Shown: positions 1 to 9,020, counted from the first letter of the stretch. The stretch: DNA of 64,000 nucleotides from Sphingobacteriaceae bacterium (GCA_017745075.1 JAGIAD010000002.1:533247-597246), one strand, 5' to 3'. The notes: generated by a model not told the origin, from the letters alone. Numbers and translations are program-made.

Positions 1-16
1 AAAAAACAGCAGAATA

Positions 17-286
17 ATGGCAAAAGAAGGTGTAAAAGCACGCGAAGTTAAGCGCCAAAAATTGGTAGCTAGATACGCTGAAAAACGTGCAGCATTAAAA
101 GCTGCAGGAGATTATGAGGGTTTGGATAAATTACCAAAAAACTCTTCTCCGGTACGTTTACACAACCGTTGTAAATTAACTGGTCGTCCTCGTGGATATA
201 TGCGTACCTTTGGTATTTCAAGGGTAACATTCCGCGAAATGGCACTAGACGGTAAAATACCAGGTGTTAAAAAAGCATCTTGGTAA
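17..286 (+). CDS. rpsN: 30S ribosomal protein S14 (zinc-free type)
   Basis: Small-subunit head protein of 89 residues, the full length of the long S14 form. The C-terminal block [20 protein letters not shown] is the S14 signature. Only one cysteine is present, so the CxxC pairs of the zinc-binding short form are absent and this is the C-minus type. It is the first complete gene of the window, and the following rpsH-rplF-rplR order places it in the spc operon. A 157-bp gap holding a hairpin separates it from rpsH, which is longer than most gaps in this operon. Confidence 0.97.
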   Translation: MAKEGVKAREVKRQKLVARYAEKRAALKAAGDYEGLDKLPKNSSPVRLHNRCKLTGRPRGYMRTFGISRVTFREMALDGKIPGVKKASW

Positions 287-310
287 TATAAAATAGTATT
301 AAAGTACTGC

Positions 311-354
311 AGTATCAGGTATCAAGACTTAATTATGTCTCGATACCTGATGCT
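311..354 (+). repeat. Long hairpin between rpsN and rpsH
   Basis: Arms 311-328 and 337-354 pair over 18 positions with one mismatch and one G-U, closing an 8-nt loop. No T-run follows, so it does not read as a simple intrinsic terminator. It lies inside the spc operon transcript. It could be a processing site, an attenuator or a mobile palindromic insert. Confidence 0.7.
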
Positions 355-443
355 TATGTCTTTATACTAAAAAAAGAATTTTAACCGATAGCAGGTCCCA
401 CAGCTGGGTAGCAGAAGGAAACCACTATCAAAAACAATAAAAA

Positions 444-842
444 ATGAATACAGATCCAATAGCAGATTATTTAACAAGAGTAAGGAATGCCATTAAGGCC
501 AACCACAGAGTTGTAGAAATTCCTGCATCAAACCTTAAAAAGGAAATTACGAAAGTACTTTTTGACAAAGGTTACATCGCGAATTATAAATTTGAGGATA
601 CTACTGTACAAGGCACCATTAAAATTGCTTTGAAGTACAATCCGATCACTAAAATTCCTGCTATTCGTACGTTAGTGCGAGTAAGTAAACCAGGTTTGAG
701 ACAGTATGCAGGCGTTGAAAATATGCCAAGAGTATTAAACGGTTTAGGTATCGCAATCTTATCTACTTCTAAAGGTGTAATGACCGATAAAGAAGCAGCC
801 AAATTAAACATTGGTGGTGAGGTATTGTGTCACGTTTATTAA
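444..842 (+). CDS. rpsH: 30S ribosomal protein S8
   Basis: Primary 16S rRNA-binding protein of the small subunit, 132 residues, normal length. The start MNTDPIADYLTRVRNA and the C-terminal part with STSKGVMTDKEAAK and GGEVLCHVY are typical S8 segments. In Escherichia coli S8 represses its own operon by binding mRNA; no equivalent site was identified here. It sits 19 bp upstream of rplF. Confidence 0.98.
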   Translation: MNTDPIADYLTRVRNAIKANHRVVEIPASNLKKEITKVLFDKGYIANYKFEDTTVQGTIKIALKYNPITKIPAIRTLVRVSKPGLRQYAGVENMPRVLNGLGIAILSTSKGVMTDKEAAKLNIGGEVLCHVY

Positions 843-861
843 TATTTAGGAGAACAACACA

Positions 862-1419
862 ATGTCAAGAATAGGAAAAGCCCCAATTACAATCCCTGCA
901 GGTGTAACCATTACAGTATCTAACGATAACGTTGTAACTGTAAAAGGCCCTAAAGGTGAATTATCACAAGCAGTTGATAAAGATATCACTGTAAGTCAGG
1001 AAGATGGAATTTTAACAGTTCAACGTCCATCTGATCAAAAGAAACACAAGGCATTACACGGTTTATACCGCTCGTTGCTTAACAACATGGTTGTTGGTGT
1101 TACAGAAGGTTATACATTAACTCAAGAATTAGTGGGTGTTGGTTACCGTGCTACAAACCAGGGTAACACACTGGATCTAGTTTTAGGTTATTCTCACCAC
1201 TATGTATTCCAGTTACCAGCAGAGATTAAAGTAACTACTCAATCAGAAAAAGGTCAGACTCCTAAAATCATTTTAGAGAGTATCGACAAACAATTGATTG
1301 GCCAGGTAGCAGCGAAAATCCGCTCGTTACGTGCACCAGAACCATATAAAGGTAAAGGTATCAAGTTTGTAGGTGAAGTGTTAAGAAGAAAAGCAGGTAA
1401 ATCAGCATCTAAAAAATAG
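862..1419 (+). CDS. rplF: 50S ribosomal protein L6
   Basis: Large-subunit protein near the factor-binding site, 185 residues. Starts [16 protein letters not shown] and carries the C-terminal motif [17 protein letters not shown], both diagnostic. A Shine-Dalgarno-like AGGAG at 848-852 precedes the ATG by 9 bases, which is uncommon in this AT-rich lineage and supports the start. It ends 5 bp before rplR. Confidence 0.98.
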   Translation: MSRIGKAPITIPAGVTITVSNDNVVTVKGPKGELSQAVDKDITVSQEDGILTVQRPSDQKKHKALHGLYRSLLNNMVVGVTEGYTLTQELVGVGYRATNQGNTLDLVLGYSHHYVFQLPAEIKVTTQSEKGQTPKIILESIDKQLIGQVAAKIRSLRAPEPYKGKGIKFVGEVLRRKAGKSASKK

Positions 1420-1424
1420 TAATC

Positions 1425-1778
1425 ATGGCAGGTAAAAAATTATCAAGAAGAGATCGTATTAAAAAAGGGATCAGAAAAAGACTTACCGGTTCGGAAGAGC
1501 GTCCAAGGTTATCTGTATATAGAAGCAATAAAGGGATTTATGCGCAGGTAATTAACGATGTAACCGGTACAACGATAGCATCAGCATCATCATTATCGAA
1601 AGATTTTACTGGTACTGGAAGCAAGAGCGACCAATCGGTTGCTGTAGGTAAATTAGTTGCCGAAAAAGCAATCGCTGCAGGTGTTAAAGAAGTTGTTTTC
1701 GATAGAAATGGCTATTTATACCACGGTCGTGTAAAATCGTTGGCAGAGGGTGCCCGCGAAGCTGGTTTAGTATTTTAA
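1425..1778 (+). CDS. rplR: 50S ribosomal protein L18
   Basis: 5S rRNA-binding protein of 117 residues. Basic N-terminus [19 protein letters not shown], then [18 protein letters not shown] and the C-terminal [17 protein letters not shown], all standard L18 blocks. Tightly packed between rplF and rpsE as in other spc operons. Confidence 0.98.
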   Translation: MAGKKLSRRDRIKKGIRKRLTGSEERPRLSVYRSNKGIYAQVINDVTGTTIASASSLSKDFTGTGSKSDQSVAVGKLVAEKAIAAGVKEVVFDRNGYLYHGRVKSLAEGAREAGLVF

Positions 1779-1795
1779 TCTGAAGAAAAAGTAAG

Positions 1796-2314
1796 ATGTC
1801 AACTATTAATATAAAAAGAGTAAAAACCACCGATATCGAATTAAAGGATCGTTTGGTTAGTATACAACGTGTTGCCAAAGTAACCAAAGGTGGCCGTACT
1901 TTCAGCTTCTCAGCAATTGTTGTTGTAGGTGATGAGAACGGTGTTGTTGGTTTCGGTTTAGGTAAGGCGAAAGAGGTAACTGAAGCAATTGCAAAAGGTG
2001 TGGATGATGCCAAAAAGAACCTGGTAAAAGTTCCAATTTTAAACGGTACTGTTCCTCATGAGCAAATCGGTAAATTCTCTGGTGGTTTTGTATTGATCAA
2101 ACCAGCTGCAGTAGGTACCGGAGTAATTGCTGGTGGTGCAATGCGTGCCGTATTAGAGAGTGCCGGTGTACACAACGTATTGGCAAAATCTAAAGGATCG
2201 TCTAACCCACACAACGTGGTAAAAGCAACTGTTGATGCATTAACCAAAATGCGCGATGCTTACACAGTGGCTCAAACCCGTGGTATTGATTTAAACAAAG
2301 TATTTAACGGATAA
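1796..2314 (+). CDS. rpsE: 30S ribosomal protein S5
   Basis: Small-subunit protein involved in decoding accuracy, 172 residues. The double-stranded-RNA-binding N-terminal domain (about residues 17-80, [20 protein letters not shown]) and the C-terminal S5 fold ([19 protein letters not shown]) are both complete. Only 4 bp separate it from rpmD. Confidence 0.98.
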   Translation: MSTINIKRVKTTDIELKDRLVSIQRVAKVTKGGRTFSFSAIVVVGDENGVVGFGLGKAKEVTEAIAKGVDDAKKNLVKVPILNGTVPHEQIGKFSGGFVLIKPAAVGTGVIAGGAMRAVLESAGVHNVLAKSKGSSNPHNVVKATVDALTKMRDAYTVAQTRGIDLNKVFNG

Positions 2315-2318
2315 TATC

Positions 2319-2498
2319 ATGGCTAAGATCAAAATAACACAAGTAAAAAGCGTTATCGACAGAAGCGAGCGCCAAAAAAGAACCGTTCAGGCTTTGGGTT
2401 TATCTAAATTGAACCAAAGTGTTGAGGTTGAAGCTACACCACAGATTATCGGTATGGTTCGCAAAGTGAACCACTTGGTAGCAATCGAAGCAATTTAA
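2319..2498 (+). CDS. rpmD: 50S ribosomal protein L30
   Basis: A 59-residue protein read directly from the sequence. It begins MAKIKITQVKSVIDRSERQK and ends VRKVNHLVAIEAI, the normal bacterial L30 size and pattern (LGLSKLNQSVE, then the RKVNHLV block). ATG lies 4 bp after the rpsE stop; the stop is TAA at 2496-2498. Position between rpsE and rplO is the canonical spc order. A hairpin follows 10 bp downstream. Confidence 0.96.
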   Translation: MAKIKITQVKSVIDRSERQKRTVQALGLSKLNQSVEVEATPQIIGMVRKVNHLVAIEAI

Positions 2499-2508
2499 TA
2501 AAAGTTTT

Positions 2509-2542
2509 AAAGGTAATATCGGATAAAACCGGTATTACCTTT
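2509..2542 (+). repeat. Strong hairpin between rpmD and rplO
   Basis: Arms 2509-2522 and 2529-2542 form a 14-bp uninterrupted stem with one G-U and a 6-nt loop. What follows is TATATGTTTAATC rather than a solid T-run, so it is at best a weak or partial terminator. It may set the ratio between upstream r-protein genes and rplO-secY. The sequence of the gap, not a database match, is the evidence. Confidence 0.7.
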
Positions 2543-2602
2543 ATATATGTTTAATCGTTGTACCTGTTTAGTGAAAGCGAAGGGCAACACAAATTCAAAA
2601 AA

Positions 2603-3049
2603 ATGAATTTAAGTAATTTAAAACCTGCAGTAGGTTCTACAAAAAACAGCAAAAGAATTGGTCGTGGTACAGGTTCAGGCCGTGGCGGTACTTCAACCCG
2701 TGGTCACAAAGGTGCGGGTTCCCGTTCAGGTCACAAAACCAAAATCGGATTCGAAGGTGGTCAGATGCCTTTACAACGTCGTGTGCCTAAAGTTGGTTTC
2801 AAACCAATCAACCGTACTGAATATGTTGGTGTAAACTTAGATGTTTTACAATCTTTAGCTGAAAAACACAGCTTAACAACTATCGATTTTGCTGCTTTAC
2901 AAGCACATGGTTTAGCTTCTAAAAACGACTTAGTTAAAATTTTAGGTCGTGGTGAAATTAAAGCAAAGCTGGAAATTACAGCACATGCGTTCTCTGCAAC
3001 CGCACAAAAAGCTATTGAAGCTGCAGGTGGTTCTATTGTAAAATTGTAA
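2603..3049 (+). CDS. rplO: 50S ribosomal protein L15
   Basis: Large-subunit assembly protein, 148 residues from the chosen start. The open frame extends 15 codons upstream, but family members begin at [20 protein letters not shown], so the ATG at 2603 is used; the A-rich tract just before it fits a Bacteroidota initiation region. Gly/Arg-rich N-terminus ([18 protein letters not shown]), then [16 protein letters not shown], are L15 hallmarks. It ends 7 bp before secY. Confidence 0.97.
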   Translation: MNLSNLKPAVGSTKNSKRIGRGTGSGRGGTSTRGHKGAGSRSGHKTKIGFEGGQMPLQRRVPKVGFKPINRTEYVGVNLDVLQSLAEKHSLTTIDFAALQAHGLASKNDLVKILGRGEIKAKLEITAHAFSATAQKAIEAAGGSIVKL

Positions 3050-3056
3050 TTATTAA

Positions 3057-4397
3057 ATGAAGAAGCTATTTACTACTTTAAGTAATATCTGGAAAATTCA
3101 GGAATTAAAAGAGCGTATATTGTTTACGCTCTTAATTCTTTTGGTATACCGTTTTGTATCTCACGTGGTTTTACCAGGTGTGGATCCAACTGCTTTGGGT
3201 AATAACGAAAAATCGGGACTTTTAGGCTTACTAGACATGTTTGCCGGAGGGTCTTTCTCTCGTGTTTCTATCCTGGCATTGGGGGTAATGCCTTATATCT
3301 CCGCGTCAATCGTGGTGCAACTATTGGGTATTGCTGTTCCTTCTTTTCAAAAAATGCAGAAAGAAGGCGAAAGTGGTAGAAAGAAAATGAACCAGATTAC
3401 CCGTTACCTAACGGTAGCGATAACAATCGTTCAATCTGTTGGTTATGTTAAAACGCAAGTTCCTGCAGAAGCTATTTTATTACCGAACACTTTATTTTTA
3501 GTCTTATCTACATTTGTATTAACTGCAGGTACATTATTTGTAATGTGGTTAGGTGAAAAAATTACGGATAAAGGTATTGGTAACGGTACATCACTGATCA
3601 TCATGGTTGGTATCATTGCCCGCTTACCAGTTGCAATTTCTCAGGAATTCAGTGCCCGTGTAGGTTCTGCCAGTGAAGGTGGAGGCCCGGTTGCATTGGT
3701 TTTAGAGATCGTTGCATTATTTGCGGTGGTTATGTTTACCATTTTAATTGTTCAGGGTGTACGTAAAGTGCCTGTACAATATGCTAAGAAAATTGTTGGT
3801 AACCGTCAGTTTGGCGGTGTACGTCAGTACATCCCTTTAAAAGTGAATGCTGCCGGTGTTATGCCTATCATTTTTGCTCAGGCATTAATGTTCATTCCAG
3901 GTGCTTTGATGCAGTTTGTTCCTTCTTTGCAAGGTTCATGGTTAATCCAGTTCAGCAACACAACCTCGTTGGCTTATAGCTTAACTTTCGCTATTTTAAT
4001 TATTGCATTTACTTTCTTCTATACAGCCATTACAGTTAATCCAACTCAAATGAGCGATGATATGAAGAAAAATGGTGGTTTTATTCCAGGTATTAAACCT
4101 GGTTTTGCAACATCAACTTTTATTGATGATGTAATTTCCAAAATCACTTTCCCAGGTGCTGTATTCTTAGCGATTATTGCAATCCTTCCATCGTTGGCGG
4201 TTAAGTTTGGTATTAAACAAGAATTTGCTCACTTCTTTGGTGGTACTTCTTTATTGATTTTGGTTGGTGTTGTATTGGATACTTTACAACAGATCGAAAG
4301 CTATTTATTGATGCGTCACTATGATGGTTTGATGAAAACGGGTAGGGTTACCGGCAGAACAGGTGTTCCTGCTGCTAGTAGCAATGCAGCGTTGTAG
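3057..4397 (+). CDS. secY: Protein translocase subunit SecY
   Basis: Channel-forming subunit of the Sec translocon in the inner membrane, 446 residues with about ten hydrophobic segments. Recognisable blocks are FAGGSFSRVSILALGVMPYI near residue 65, GIGNGTSLIIMVGI near 175, and NAAGVMPIIFAQAL near 265. The usual rplO-secY linkage is kept, and map follows after 8 bp, so export and N-terminal methionine removal are co-transcribed with ribosome genes. Confidence 0.98.
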   Translation: MKKLFTTLSNIWKIQELKERILFTLLILLVYRFVSHVVLPGVDPTALGNNEKSGLLGLLDMFAGGSFSRVSILALGVMPYISASIVVQLLGIAVPSFQKMQKEGESGRKKMNQITRYLTVAITIVQSVGYVKTQVPAEAILLPNTLFLVLSTFVLTAGTLFVMWLGEKITDKGIGNGTSLIIMVGIIARLPVAISQEFSARVGSASEGGGPVALVLEIVALFAVVMFTILIVQGVRKVPVQYAKKIVGNRQFGGVRQYIPLKVNAAGVMPIIFAQALMFIPGALMQFVPSLQGSWLIQFSNTTSLAYSLTFAILIIAFTFFYTAITVNPTQMSDDMKKNGGFIPGIKPGFATSTFIDDVISKITFPGAVFLAIIAILPSLAVKFGIKQEFAHFFGGTSLLILVGVVLDTLQQIESYLLMRHYDGLMKTGRVTGRTGVPAASSNAAL

Positions 4398-4405
4398 TGT
4401 AAAGA

Positions 4406-5191
4406 ATGTCTAAAATCTATTACAAATCTCTTGAGGAGATCGAGTTAATAAGAGAAAGTTCCATGCTTGTTTCTAAGACCTTGGCCGAAGTTGCCAAAGT
4501 AATAAAGGCAGGCATGACTACTATCCAATTAGATAAATTGGCTTACGAGTTTATTAGTGACAATGGAGCGATCCCGGCATTTTTAAACTACAATGGTTTC
4601 CCTTATTCTTTATGCATTTCGCCCAATGAGCAGGTTGTTCATGGTTTTCCAGGCGAGTATGTGATTAAAGAAGGAGATCTGATTTCGGTTGATTGTGGCG
4701 TAATCAAAAACAACTATTTTGGCGATTCGGCTTATACTTTCTCTATAGGAGAGATAGATGCTGAAAAACAAAAGCTGGTAGAGGTTACCAAACGTTGCCT
4801 GGAGTTAGGAATAGAGAAAGCCGTTGCAGGTATGCGTACCGGTGATATTGGTTTCGCAGTTCAGCATTATGCAGAAACTAATGGATTTGGAGTAGTAAGA
4901 GAACTTGTTGGACATGGTGTTGGCGTAAAGCTTCATGAAAAACCAGAAGTCCCTAATTATGGAAAACGTGGTGCAGGACCAAAACTTGAAGAAGGAATGG
5001 TAATTGCGATAGAACCAATGATCAACGCAGGCGTTGCCGGTGTTAAATTCCATAAAGATGGATGGACAGTAACGAGTAAAGACAATAAGCCATCGGCACA
5101 TTTTGAACATACAGTGGCCATAAAAAAGGGCAAGGCAGAGGTTTTATCAACATTTTCTCTAATAGAAGAAGTTTTACAACAAAAAAAATAA
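4406..5191 (+). CDS. map: Type I methionine aminopeptidase
   Basis: Removes the initiator methionine from nascent proteins. 261 residues with the five metal ligands in place: D96 and D107 (DCGVIKNNYFGD), H170 (GHGVGV), E203 (IAIEPM) and E234 (HFEHTV); H79 corresponds to the conserved substrate-contacting histidine. It has no N-terminal extension, hence type Ia. It lies between secY and infA, a common arrangement outside the gammaproteobacteria. Confidence 0.98.
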   Translation: MSKIYYKSLEEIELIRESSMLVSKTLAEVAKVIKAGMTTIQLDKLAYEFISDNGAIPAFLNYNGFPYSLCISPNEQVVHGFPGEYVIKEGDLISVDCGVIKNNYFGDSAYTFSIGEIDAEKQKLVEVTKRCLELGIEKAVAGMRTGDIGFAVQHYAETNGFGVVRELVGHGVGVKLHEKPEVPNYGKRGAGPKLEEGMVIAIEPMINAGVAGVKFHKDGWTVTSKDNKPSAHFEHTVAIKKGKAEVLSTFSLIEEVLQQKK

Positions 5192-5210
5192 ATAATTAAA
5201 ATTTTTTATT

Positions 5211-5218
5211 TAATTTTG
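5211..5218 (+). promoter_or_regulatory. Candidate -7 promoter box for infA
   Basis: TAATTTTG matches the Bacteroidota -7 consensus TAnnTTTG and lies 45 bp before the infA ATG. No convincing TTG -33 element is visible at the usual distance. It may start a secondary transcript for infA-rpmJ and the alpha genes. Confidence 0.4.
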
Positions 5219-5262
5219 CAACCCTGTTTAGAAGCAGCTAATTAAGTAACAATCAATAAAAT

Positions 5263-5481
5263 ATGGCTAAACAAGCCTCAATTGAACAAGACGGAGTAAT
5301 AAGAGAAGCATTGTCTAATGCGATGTTCAGGGTTGAACTCGAAAACGGACATGAAATTATTGCGCACATTTCAGGAAAGATGAGGATGCACTACATCAAA
5401 ATTCTTCCTGGGGATAAAGTTAAATTGGAAATGTCTCCTTATGATTTAACAAAAGGACGCATTACTTATAGATATAGATAA
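5263..5481 (+). CDS. infA: Translation initiation factor IF-1
   Basis: A 72-residue OB-fold protein that occupies the ribosomal A site during initiation. [20 protein letters not shown], then [20 protein letters not shown] and the RITYRYR end match IF-1 over its full length. It stops one base before the rpmJ ATG, so the two are almost certainly translated from one message. Confidence 0.98.
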   Translation: MAKQASIEQDGVIREALSNAMFRVELENGHEIIAHISGKMRMHYIKILPGDKVKLEMSPYDLTKGRITYRYR

Positions 5482-5482
5482 A

Positions 5483-5599
5483 ATGAAAGTTAGATCATCA
5501 ATTAAAAAACGTAGCGCTGATTGCAAGATTATTCGCCGTAAAGGTAAACTTTACGTAATCAACAAGAAAAATCCTAAATACAAGCAACGTCAAGGGTAA
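5483..5599 (+). CDS. rpmJ: 50S ribosomal protein L36 (zinc-free type)
   Basis: A 38-residue basic protein read directly from the sequence, beginning [20 protein letters not shown] and ending NPKYKQRQG. Length and pattern are L36. The zinc-binding form has three cysteines and a histidine; here only C14 remains and the other ligand positions read S, N and Y, so it cannot hold zinc in the usual way. It follows infA immediately, the normal gene order. Confidence 0.96.
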   Translation: MKVRSSIKKRSADCKIIRRKGKLYVINKKNPKYKQRQG

Positions 5600-5610
5600 T
5601 TAAGAATATT

Positions 5611-5650
5611 GTAATCAACCGTACAACGGTGGCCCGCCGTTCGGAATTAC
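5611..5650 (+). promoter_or_regulatory. Structured leader before rpsM
   Basis: Nested complementary pieces GTAAT/ATTAC (5611-5615, 5646-5650), CCG/CGG (5619-5621, 5642-5644) and AACGG/CCGTT (5625-5629, 5637-5641) form an interrupted stem 18 bp before the rpsM start. In gammaproteobacteria the same gap holds the S4 autoregulatory site. Equivalence here is a guess from position only. Confidence 0.4.
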
Positions 5651-5668
5651 TTAAAAACATCAATAAAT

Positions 5669-6046
5669 ATGGCAAGGATTTCAGGTATTGATTTACCAAG
5701 AAACAAAAGAGGCGAGATCGGTTTAACCTATATTTACGGAATTGGCAGAACAACTGCACAACGTATTTTGACAACATCGGGTATCGACCTTAACAAAAAA
5801 GTACAAGACTGGTCTGATGATGAGTTATCAGCAATCCGTACAATGATCAACGATGAGATTAAAGTAGAAGGTGCTTTACGCTCAGAGGTTCAGTTAAACA
5901 TCAAACGTTTAATGGATATTGGTTGTTACCGTGGTTTACGTCACAGAAAAGGTTTACCTTCTCGTGGTCAGCGTACTAAAAACAACTCACGTACTCGTAA
6001 GGGTAAGAGAAAAACAGTTGCTAACAAGAAAAAAGCTACTAAGTAA
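5669..6046 (+). CDS. rpsM: 30S ribosomal protein S13
   Basis: Small-subunit head protein contacting the P-site tRNA and the large subunit; 125 residues. Starts [20 protein letters not shown] and carries [19 protein letters not shown] with a basic tail, typical S13. First gene of the alpha operon block. A 151-bp gap with a large inverted repeat separates it from rpsK, whereas these genes usually lie closer together. Confidence 0.98.
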   Translation: MARISGIDLPRNKRGEIGLTYIYGIGRTTAQRILTTSGIDLNKKVQDWSDDELSAIRTMINDEIKVEGALRSEVQLNIKRLMDIGCYRGLRHRKGLPSRGQRTKNNSRTRKGKRKTVANKKKATK

Positions 6047-6065
6047 TAGATAGATAGGAGATGTG

Positions 6066-6187
6066 AGATTTTAGATGTGAGCACCATGTCTTTAAAATCT
6101 GCTCAAATCTGGAATAAAAGAGAAAATTAGGATACTGAGTATCGGGGTAGAGAAAGTTTCATATCTCAAGTCTCATATCTAAAATCT
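6066..6187 (+). repeat. Spaced inverted repeat between rpsM and rpsK
   Basis: Arms 6066-6081 and 6172-6187 are complementary at 15 of 16 positions, the exception being a possible G-U pair. About 90 bp lie between them. The words are low-complexity variants of AGATTTTAGATRTGAG, and further copies of similar words (CTCATATCT, CTCAAATCT) lie within the span. It fills almost the whole gap and resembles other word-like intergenic palindromes in this window. Confidence 0.6.
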
Positions 6188-6197
6188 AAAAGATAAA

Positions 6198-6587
6198 ATG
6201 GCTAAAAGTAAAAAAGTAACAAAAAAACGTATCGTTGTAATTGAGCCTGTTGGTCAGGCACATATCAATGCTACTTTCAACAACATCATCGTTACCTTAA
6301 CAAACAACAACGGACAGACTATTTCATGGTCTTCTGCTGGTAAAATGGGCTTTAAAGGTTCTAAAAAGAACACACCTTATGCAGCTGGTCAAGCAGCTTC
6401 AGATTGTGGTAAAGTTGCGTTTGATTTAGGCTTACGTAAAGTTGAAGTATTTGTAAAAGGTCCGGGTTCAGGTCGTGAATCTGCAATCAGAACTTTGCAA
6501 GTAGCAGGTCTTGAAGTAACATCTATTAAAGATATTACTCCACTTCCTCACAACGGATGTCGTCCTCCTAAAAAGAGAAGAGTTTAA
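6198..6587 (+). CDS. rpsK: 30S ribosomal protein S11
   Basis: Platform protein of the small subunit, 129 residues. [20 protein letters not shown], the [17 protein letters not shown] block and the C-terminal [17 protein letters not shown] are family signatures. It keeps its usual place between rpsM and rpsD. Confidence 0.98.
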   Translation: MAKSKKVTKKRIVVIEPVGQAHINATFNNIIVTLTNNNGQTISWSSAGKMGFKGSKKNTPYAAGQAASDCGKVAFDLGLRKVEVFVKGPGSGRESAIRTLQVAGLEVTSIKDITPLPHNGCRPPKKRRV

Positions 6588-6648
6588 TTAATTTTAAAGC
6601 TAAGAATCTCCAGCTACAGGTTGGATGATACTTTAAAAACAGAAAAAA

Positions 6649-7257
6649 ATGGCAAGATATACAGGCCCAAAATCAAAAATCGCACGTAAATTCAGAGAGC
6701 CAATCTTCGGTCCTGATAAAGTGTTAGACAGAAAAAATTATCCTCCTGGACAACATGGTGTGTCAAAAAGAAGAGGAAAACAATCTGAATATGCTATCCA
6801 GTTAATGGAGAAACAAAAAGTAAAATATACTTATGGTGTATTAGAAAAGCAATTCAGTAACCTTTTCAAAAAAGCATCTTCACGTGCAGGTATTACCGGT
6901 GATAACTTACTTCAGTTATTAGAAGCACGTTTAGATAACACAGTTTACCGTTTAGGTATTGCAACAACCCGTTCTGGTGCACGCCAGTTAGTTAGCCATA
7001 AACACGTAACCGTGAATGGTGAAGTTGTAAATATCCCTTCATATCAGTTAAAAGCTGGTGATGTGGTTGCTGTTCGTGAAAAATCTAAATCTTTAGAATC
7101 AATTAGTAACTCAGTTGCAGGTAGAACTATTAATAAGTTTGCTTGGTTAGAGTGGAACGCCAGCGAATTAACTGGTAAATTCTTAACCTACCCTCAACGT
7201 GATGAGATTCCTGAAAACATCAAGGAAAACTTAATCATCGAGTTGTACTCAAAGTAA
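6649..7257 (+). CDS. rpsD: 30S ribosomal protein S4
   Basis: Primary 16S-binding assembly protein, 202 residues. The N-terminal region [20 protein letters not shown] lacks the zinc-binding cysteines found in some S4 proteins. The S4 RNA-binding domain is at about residues 92-155 ([20 protein letters not shown] and [16 protein letters not shown]). A terminator-like hairpin lies between it and rpoA. Confidence 0.98.
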   Translation: MARYTGPKSKIARKFREPIFGPDKVLDRKNYPPGQHGVSKRRGKQSEYAIQLMEKQKVKYTYGVLEKQFSNLFKKASSRAGITGDNLLQLLEARLDNTVYRLGIATTRSGARQLVSHKHVTVNGEVVNIPSYQLKAGDVVAVREKSKSLESISNSVAGRTINKFAWLEWNASELTGKFLTYPQRDEIPENIKENLIIELYSK

Positions 7258-7267
7258 TAAATGATCT

Positions 7268-7301
7268 AGTTAATTACCTCAAAAGGGTAATTAACTTTTT
7301 T
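7268..7301 (+). terminator. Intrinsic terminator between rpsD and rpoA
   Basis: Arms 7268-7279 and 7285-7296 pair over 12 positions (one G-U) around a 5-nt loop, followed directly by TTTTT. This is a textbook intrinsic terminator shape inside the alpha operon, 42 bp before rpoA. If active, rpoA and rplQ depend on read-through or on a promoter in 7302-7342. Confidence 0.75.
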
Positions 7302-7342
7302 CATGTTACTATATATTCAATAACGAATTTAAAAAAATATAA

Positions 7343-8335
7343 ATGGCAATTTTAGCATTTCAGAAACCAGACAAAGTGATCATGCAGAAATCAACTGATT
7401 TCGATGGCACATTTGAATTTCGTCCTTTAGAGCCCGGTTTCGGTGTAACAATTGGTAATGCCTTAAGAAGAATTTTACTTTCTTCGTTAGAAGGTTATGC
7501 TATTACTACTATTCGTTTTTCAGGTGTTTCTCATGAGTTTTCTACCATGAAAGGCGTTGTAGAAGATTTAACTGATATTATCTTAAACTTAAAGCAGGTT
7601 CGTTTTAAGAAAACAGGTGATTCAGGTGATTCTGAAAAAGTTTTCATCATCGTTAATGGTCAAGATCAGTTTAAAGCTGGTGATATCACTAAATTCTCTA
7701 ACAACTTTACAGTTTTAAACCCTGAGCATGTAATCTGCAACATGGATAAATCTGTTACTTTGGAAGTGGAATTAACCATCAATAAAGGACGTGGTTATGT
7801 ACCTGCTGAAGAAAATAAAGTTGCTGATGCTGTTGTTGGTGTAATCGCGATCGATTCGATTTATACTCCGATGAAAAATGTGAAATACACGATCGAAAAC
7901 TTTCGTGTTGAGCAAAAAACGGATTATGAAAAATTGGTTTTAGATATTTCTACTGACGGTTCAATTCATCCGGAAGAAGCATTAAAAGAAGCGGCTAAGA
8001 TCCTTATCCAACACTTTATGTTATTCTCTGATGAGAATTTGGTATTAGAATCTCAGGCTAAAGAAGAAACTAAAGAAGTTGATGAGGAAATTTTACATAT
8101 GCGTAAAATCCTTAAAACTGAATTAGTTGATATGGACCTTTCAGTTAGGGCATTAAACTGTTTAAAAGCTGCTGATATCCGTACTTTAGCTGATTTGGTT
8201 TCTTACGATGTAGCTGATATGTTAAAATTCAGAAACTTCGGTAAAAAATCTTTAACAGAGATCCAGGAATTAGTAAAATCAAAAGGTTTATCATTTGGTA
8301 TGAACCTGTCTAAATTTAAATTAGACGAAGAATAA
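7343..8335 (+). CDS. rpoA: DNA-directed RNA polymerase subunit alpha
   Basis: Dimerising core subunit of RNA polymerase, 330 residues. The N-terminal domain carries [20 protein letters not shown] at about 31-50; the C-terminal domain, about 260-325, has the helix-hairpin-helix region [18 protein letters not shown] that contacts DNA and activators. The linker is charged ([11 protein letters not shown]). The gene may be separately expressed because of the terminator just upstream. Confidence 0.98.
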   Translation: MAILAFQKPDKVIMQKSTDFDGTFEFRPLEPGFGVTIGNALRRILLSSLEGYAITTIRFSGVSHEFSTMKGVVEDLTDIILNLKQVRFKKTGDSGDSEKVFIIVNGQDQFKAGDITKFSNNFTVLNPEHVICNMDKSVTLEVELTINKGRGYVPAEENKVADAVVGVIAIDSIYTPMKNVKYTIENFRVEQKTDYEKLVLDISTDGSIHPEEALKEAAKILIQHFMLFSDENLVLESQAKEETKEVDEEILHMRKILKTELVDMDLSVRALNCLKAADIRTLADLVSYDVADMLKFRNFGKKSLTEIQELVKSKGLSFGMNLSKFKLDEE

Positions 8336-8457
8336 TTCAGTTTTGAGTTGACAGTTTTCAGTTTGGAAATTGGATATTGAAATTTGAAAATTAAATAATG
8401 TATAACAGTGTATAATTCCCTCTGAGACAGAGACGGTATACACTTAATCCAAGAACA

Positions 8458-8997
8458 ATGAGACACGGTAAAAAAGTTAATCACTTAGGCAGAACCGACA
8501 GCCACAGAAAAGCGATGTTAGCTAACATGGCTACTTCACTTATTAAAGCAAAAAGAATTACTACAACTTTAGCTAAAGCCAAAGCTTTACGTACTTATGT
8601 TGAGCCATTAATCACCAAAGCGAAAAATGACACAACTCACTCACGTCGTACAGTTTTCTCTTACCTACAGGATAAAGACGTAATCACTATTTTGTTCCGC
8701 GAAGTGGCTGAGAAAGTTGCTAACCGTCCAGGTGGTTACACTCGTATCATTAAATTAAACAATCGTCAAGGTGATAATGCTGAGATGGCTTTAATTGAAT
8801 TGGTAGATTATAACGAAGTTTACGGTAAAGAAGTAGAAGCTAAAGAAGAGAAGAAAACAACTCGTCGTGGTAGAAGTAAATCTGCTGCTGCTCCTAAAAA
8901 AGCTGCTGAAGCGAAAGCTGAAGTTGCTGAAGAGGCTGCACCAGAAGCTGCTCCTGCTGAAGAAGCTCCAGCTACTGAAGAACCAAAAGGAGAATAA
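8458..8997 (+). CDS. rplQ: 50S ribosomal protein L17 with Ala/Glu-rich tail
   Basis: Large-subunit protein near the exit tunnel. The core (about residues 1-125: [40 protein letters not shown]) is the usual L17. Residues from about 126 to 179 add a charged, low-complexity tail with a basic part ([11 protein letters not shown]) and an Ala/Glu/Pro-rich end. Such tails are common in Bacteroidota; their role is unknown. It is the last gene of the ribosomal block. Confidence 0.97.
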   Translation: MRHGKKVNHLGRTDSHRKAMLANMATSLIKAKRITTTLAKAKALRTYVEPLITKAKNDTTHSRRTVFSYLQDKDVITILFREVAEKVANRPGGYTRIIKLNNRQGDNAEMALIELVDYNEVYGKEVEAKEEKKTTRRGRSKSAAAPKKAAEAKAEVAEEAAPEAAPAEEAPATEEPKGE

Positions 8998-9020
8998 TTT
9001 TATTCACCTTAAGCATACTG

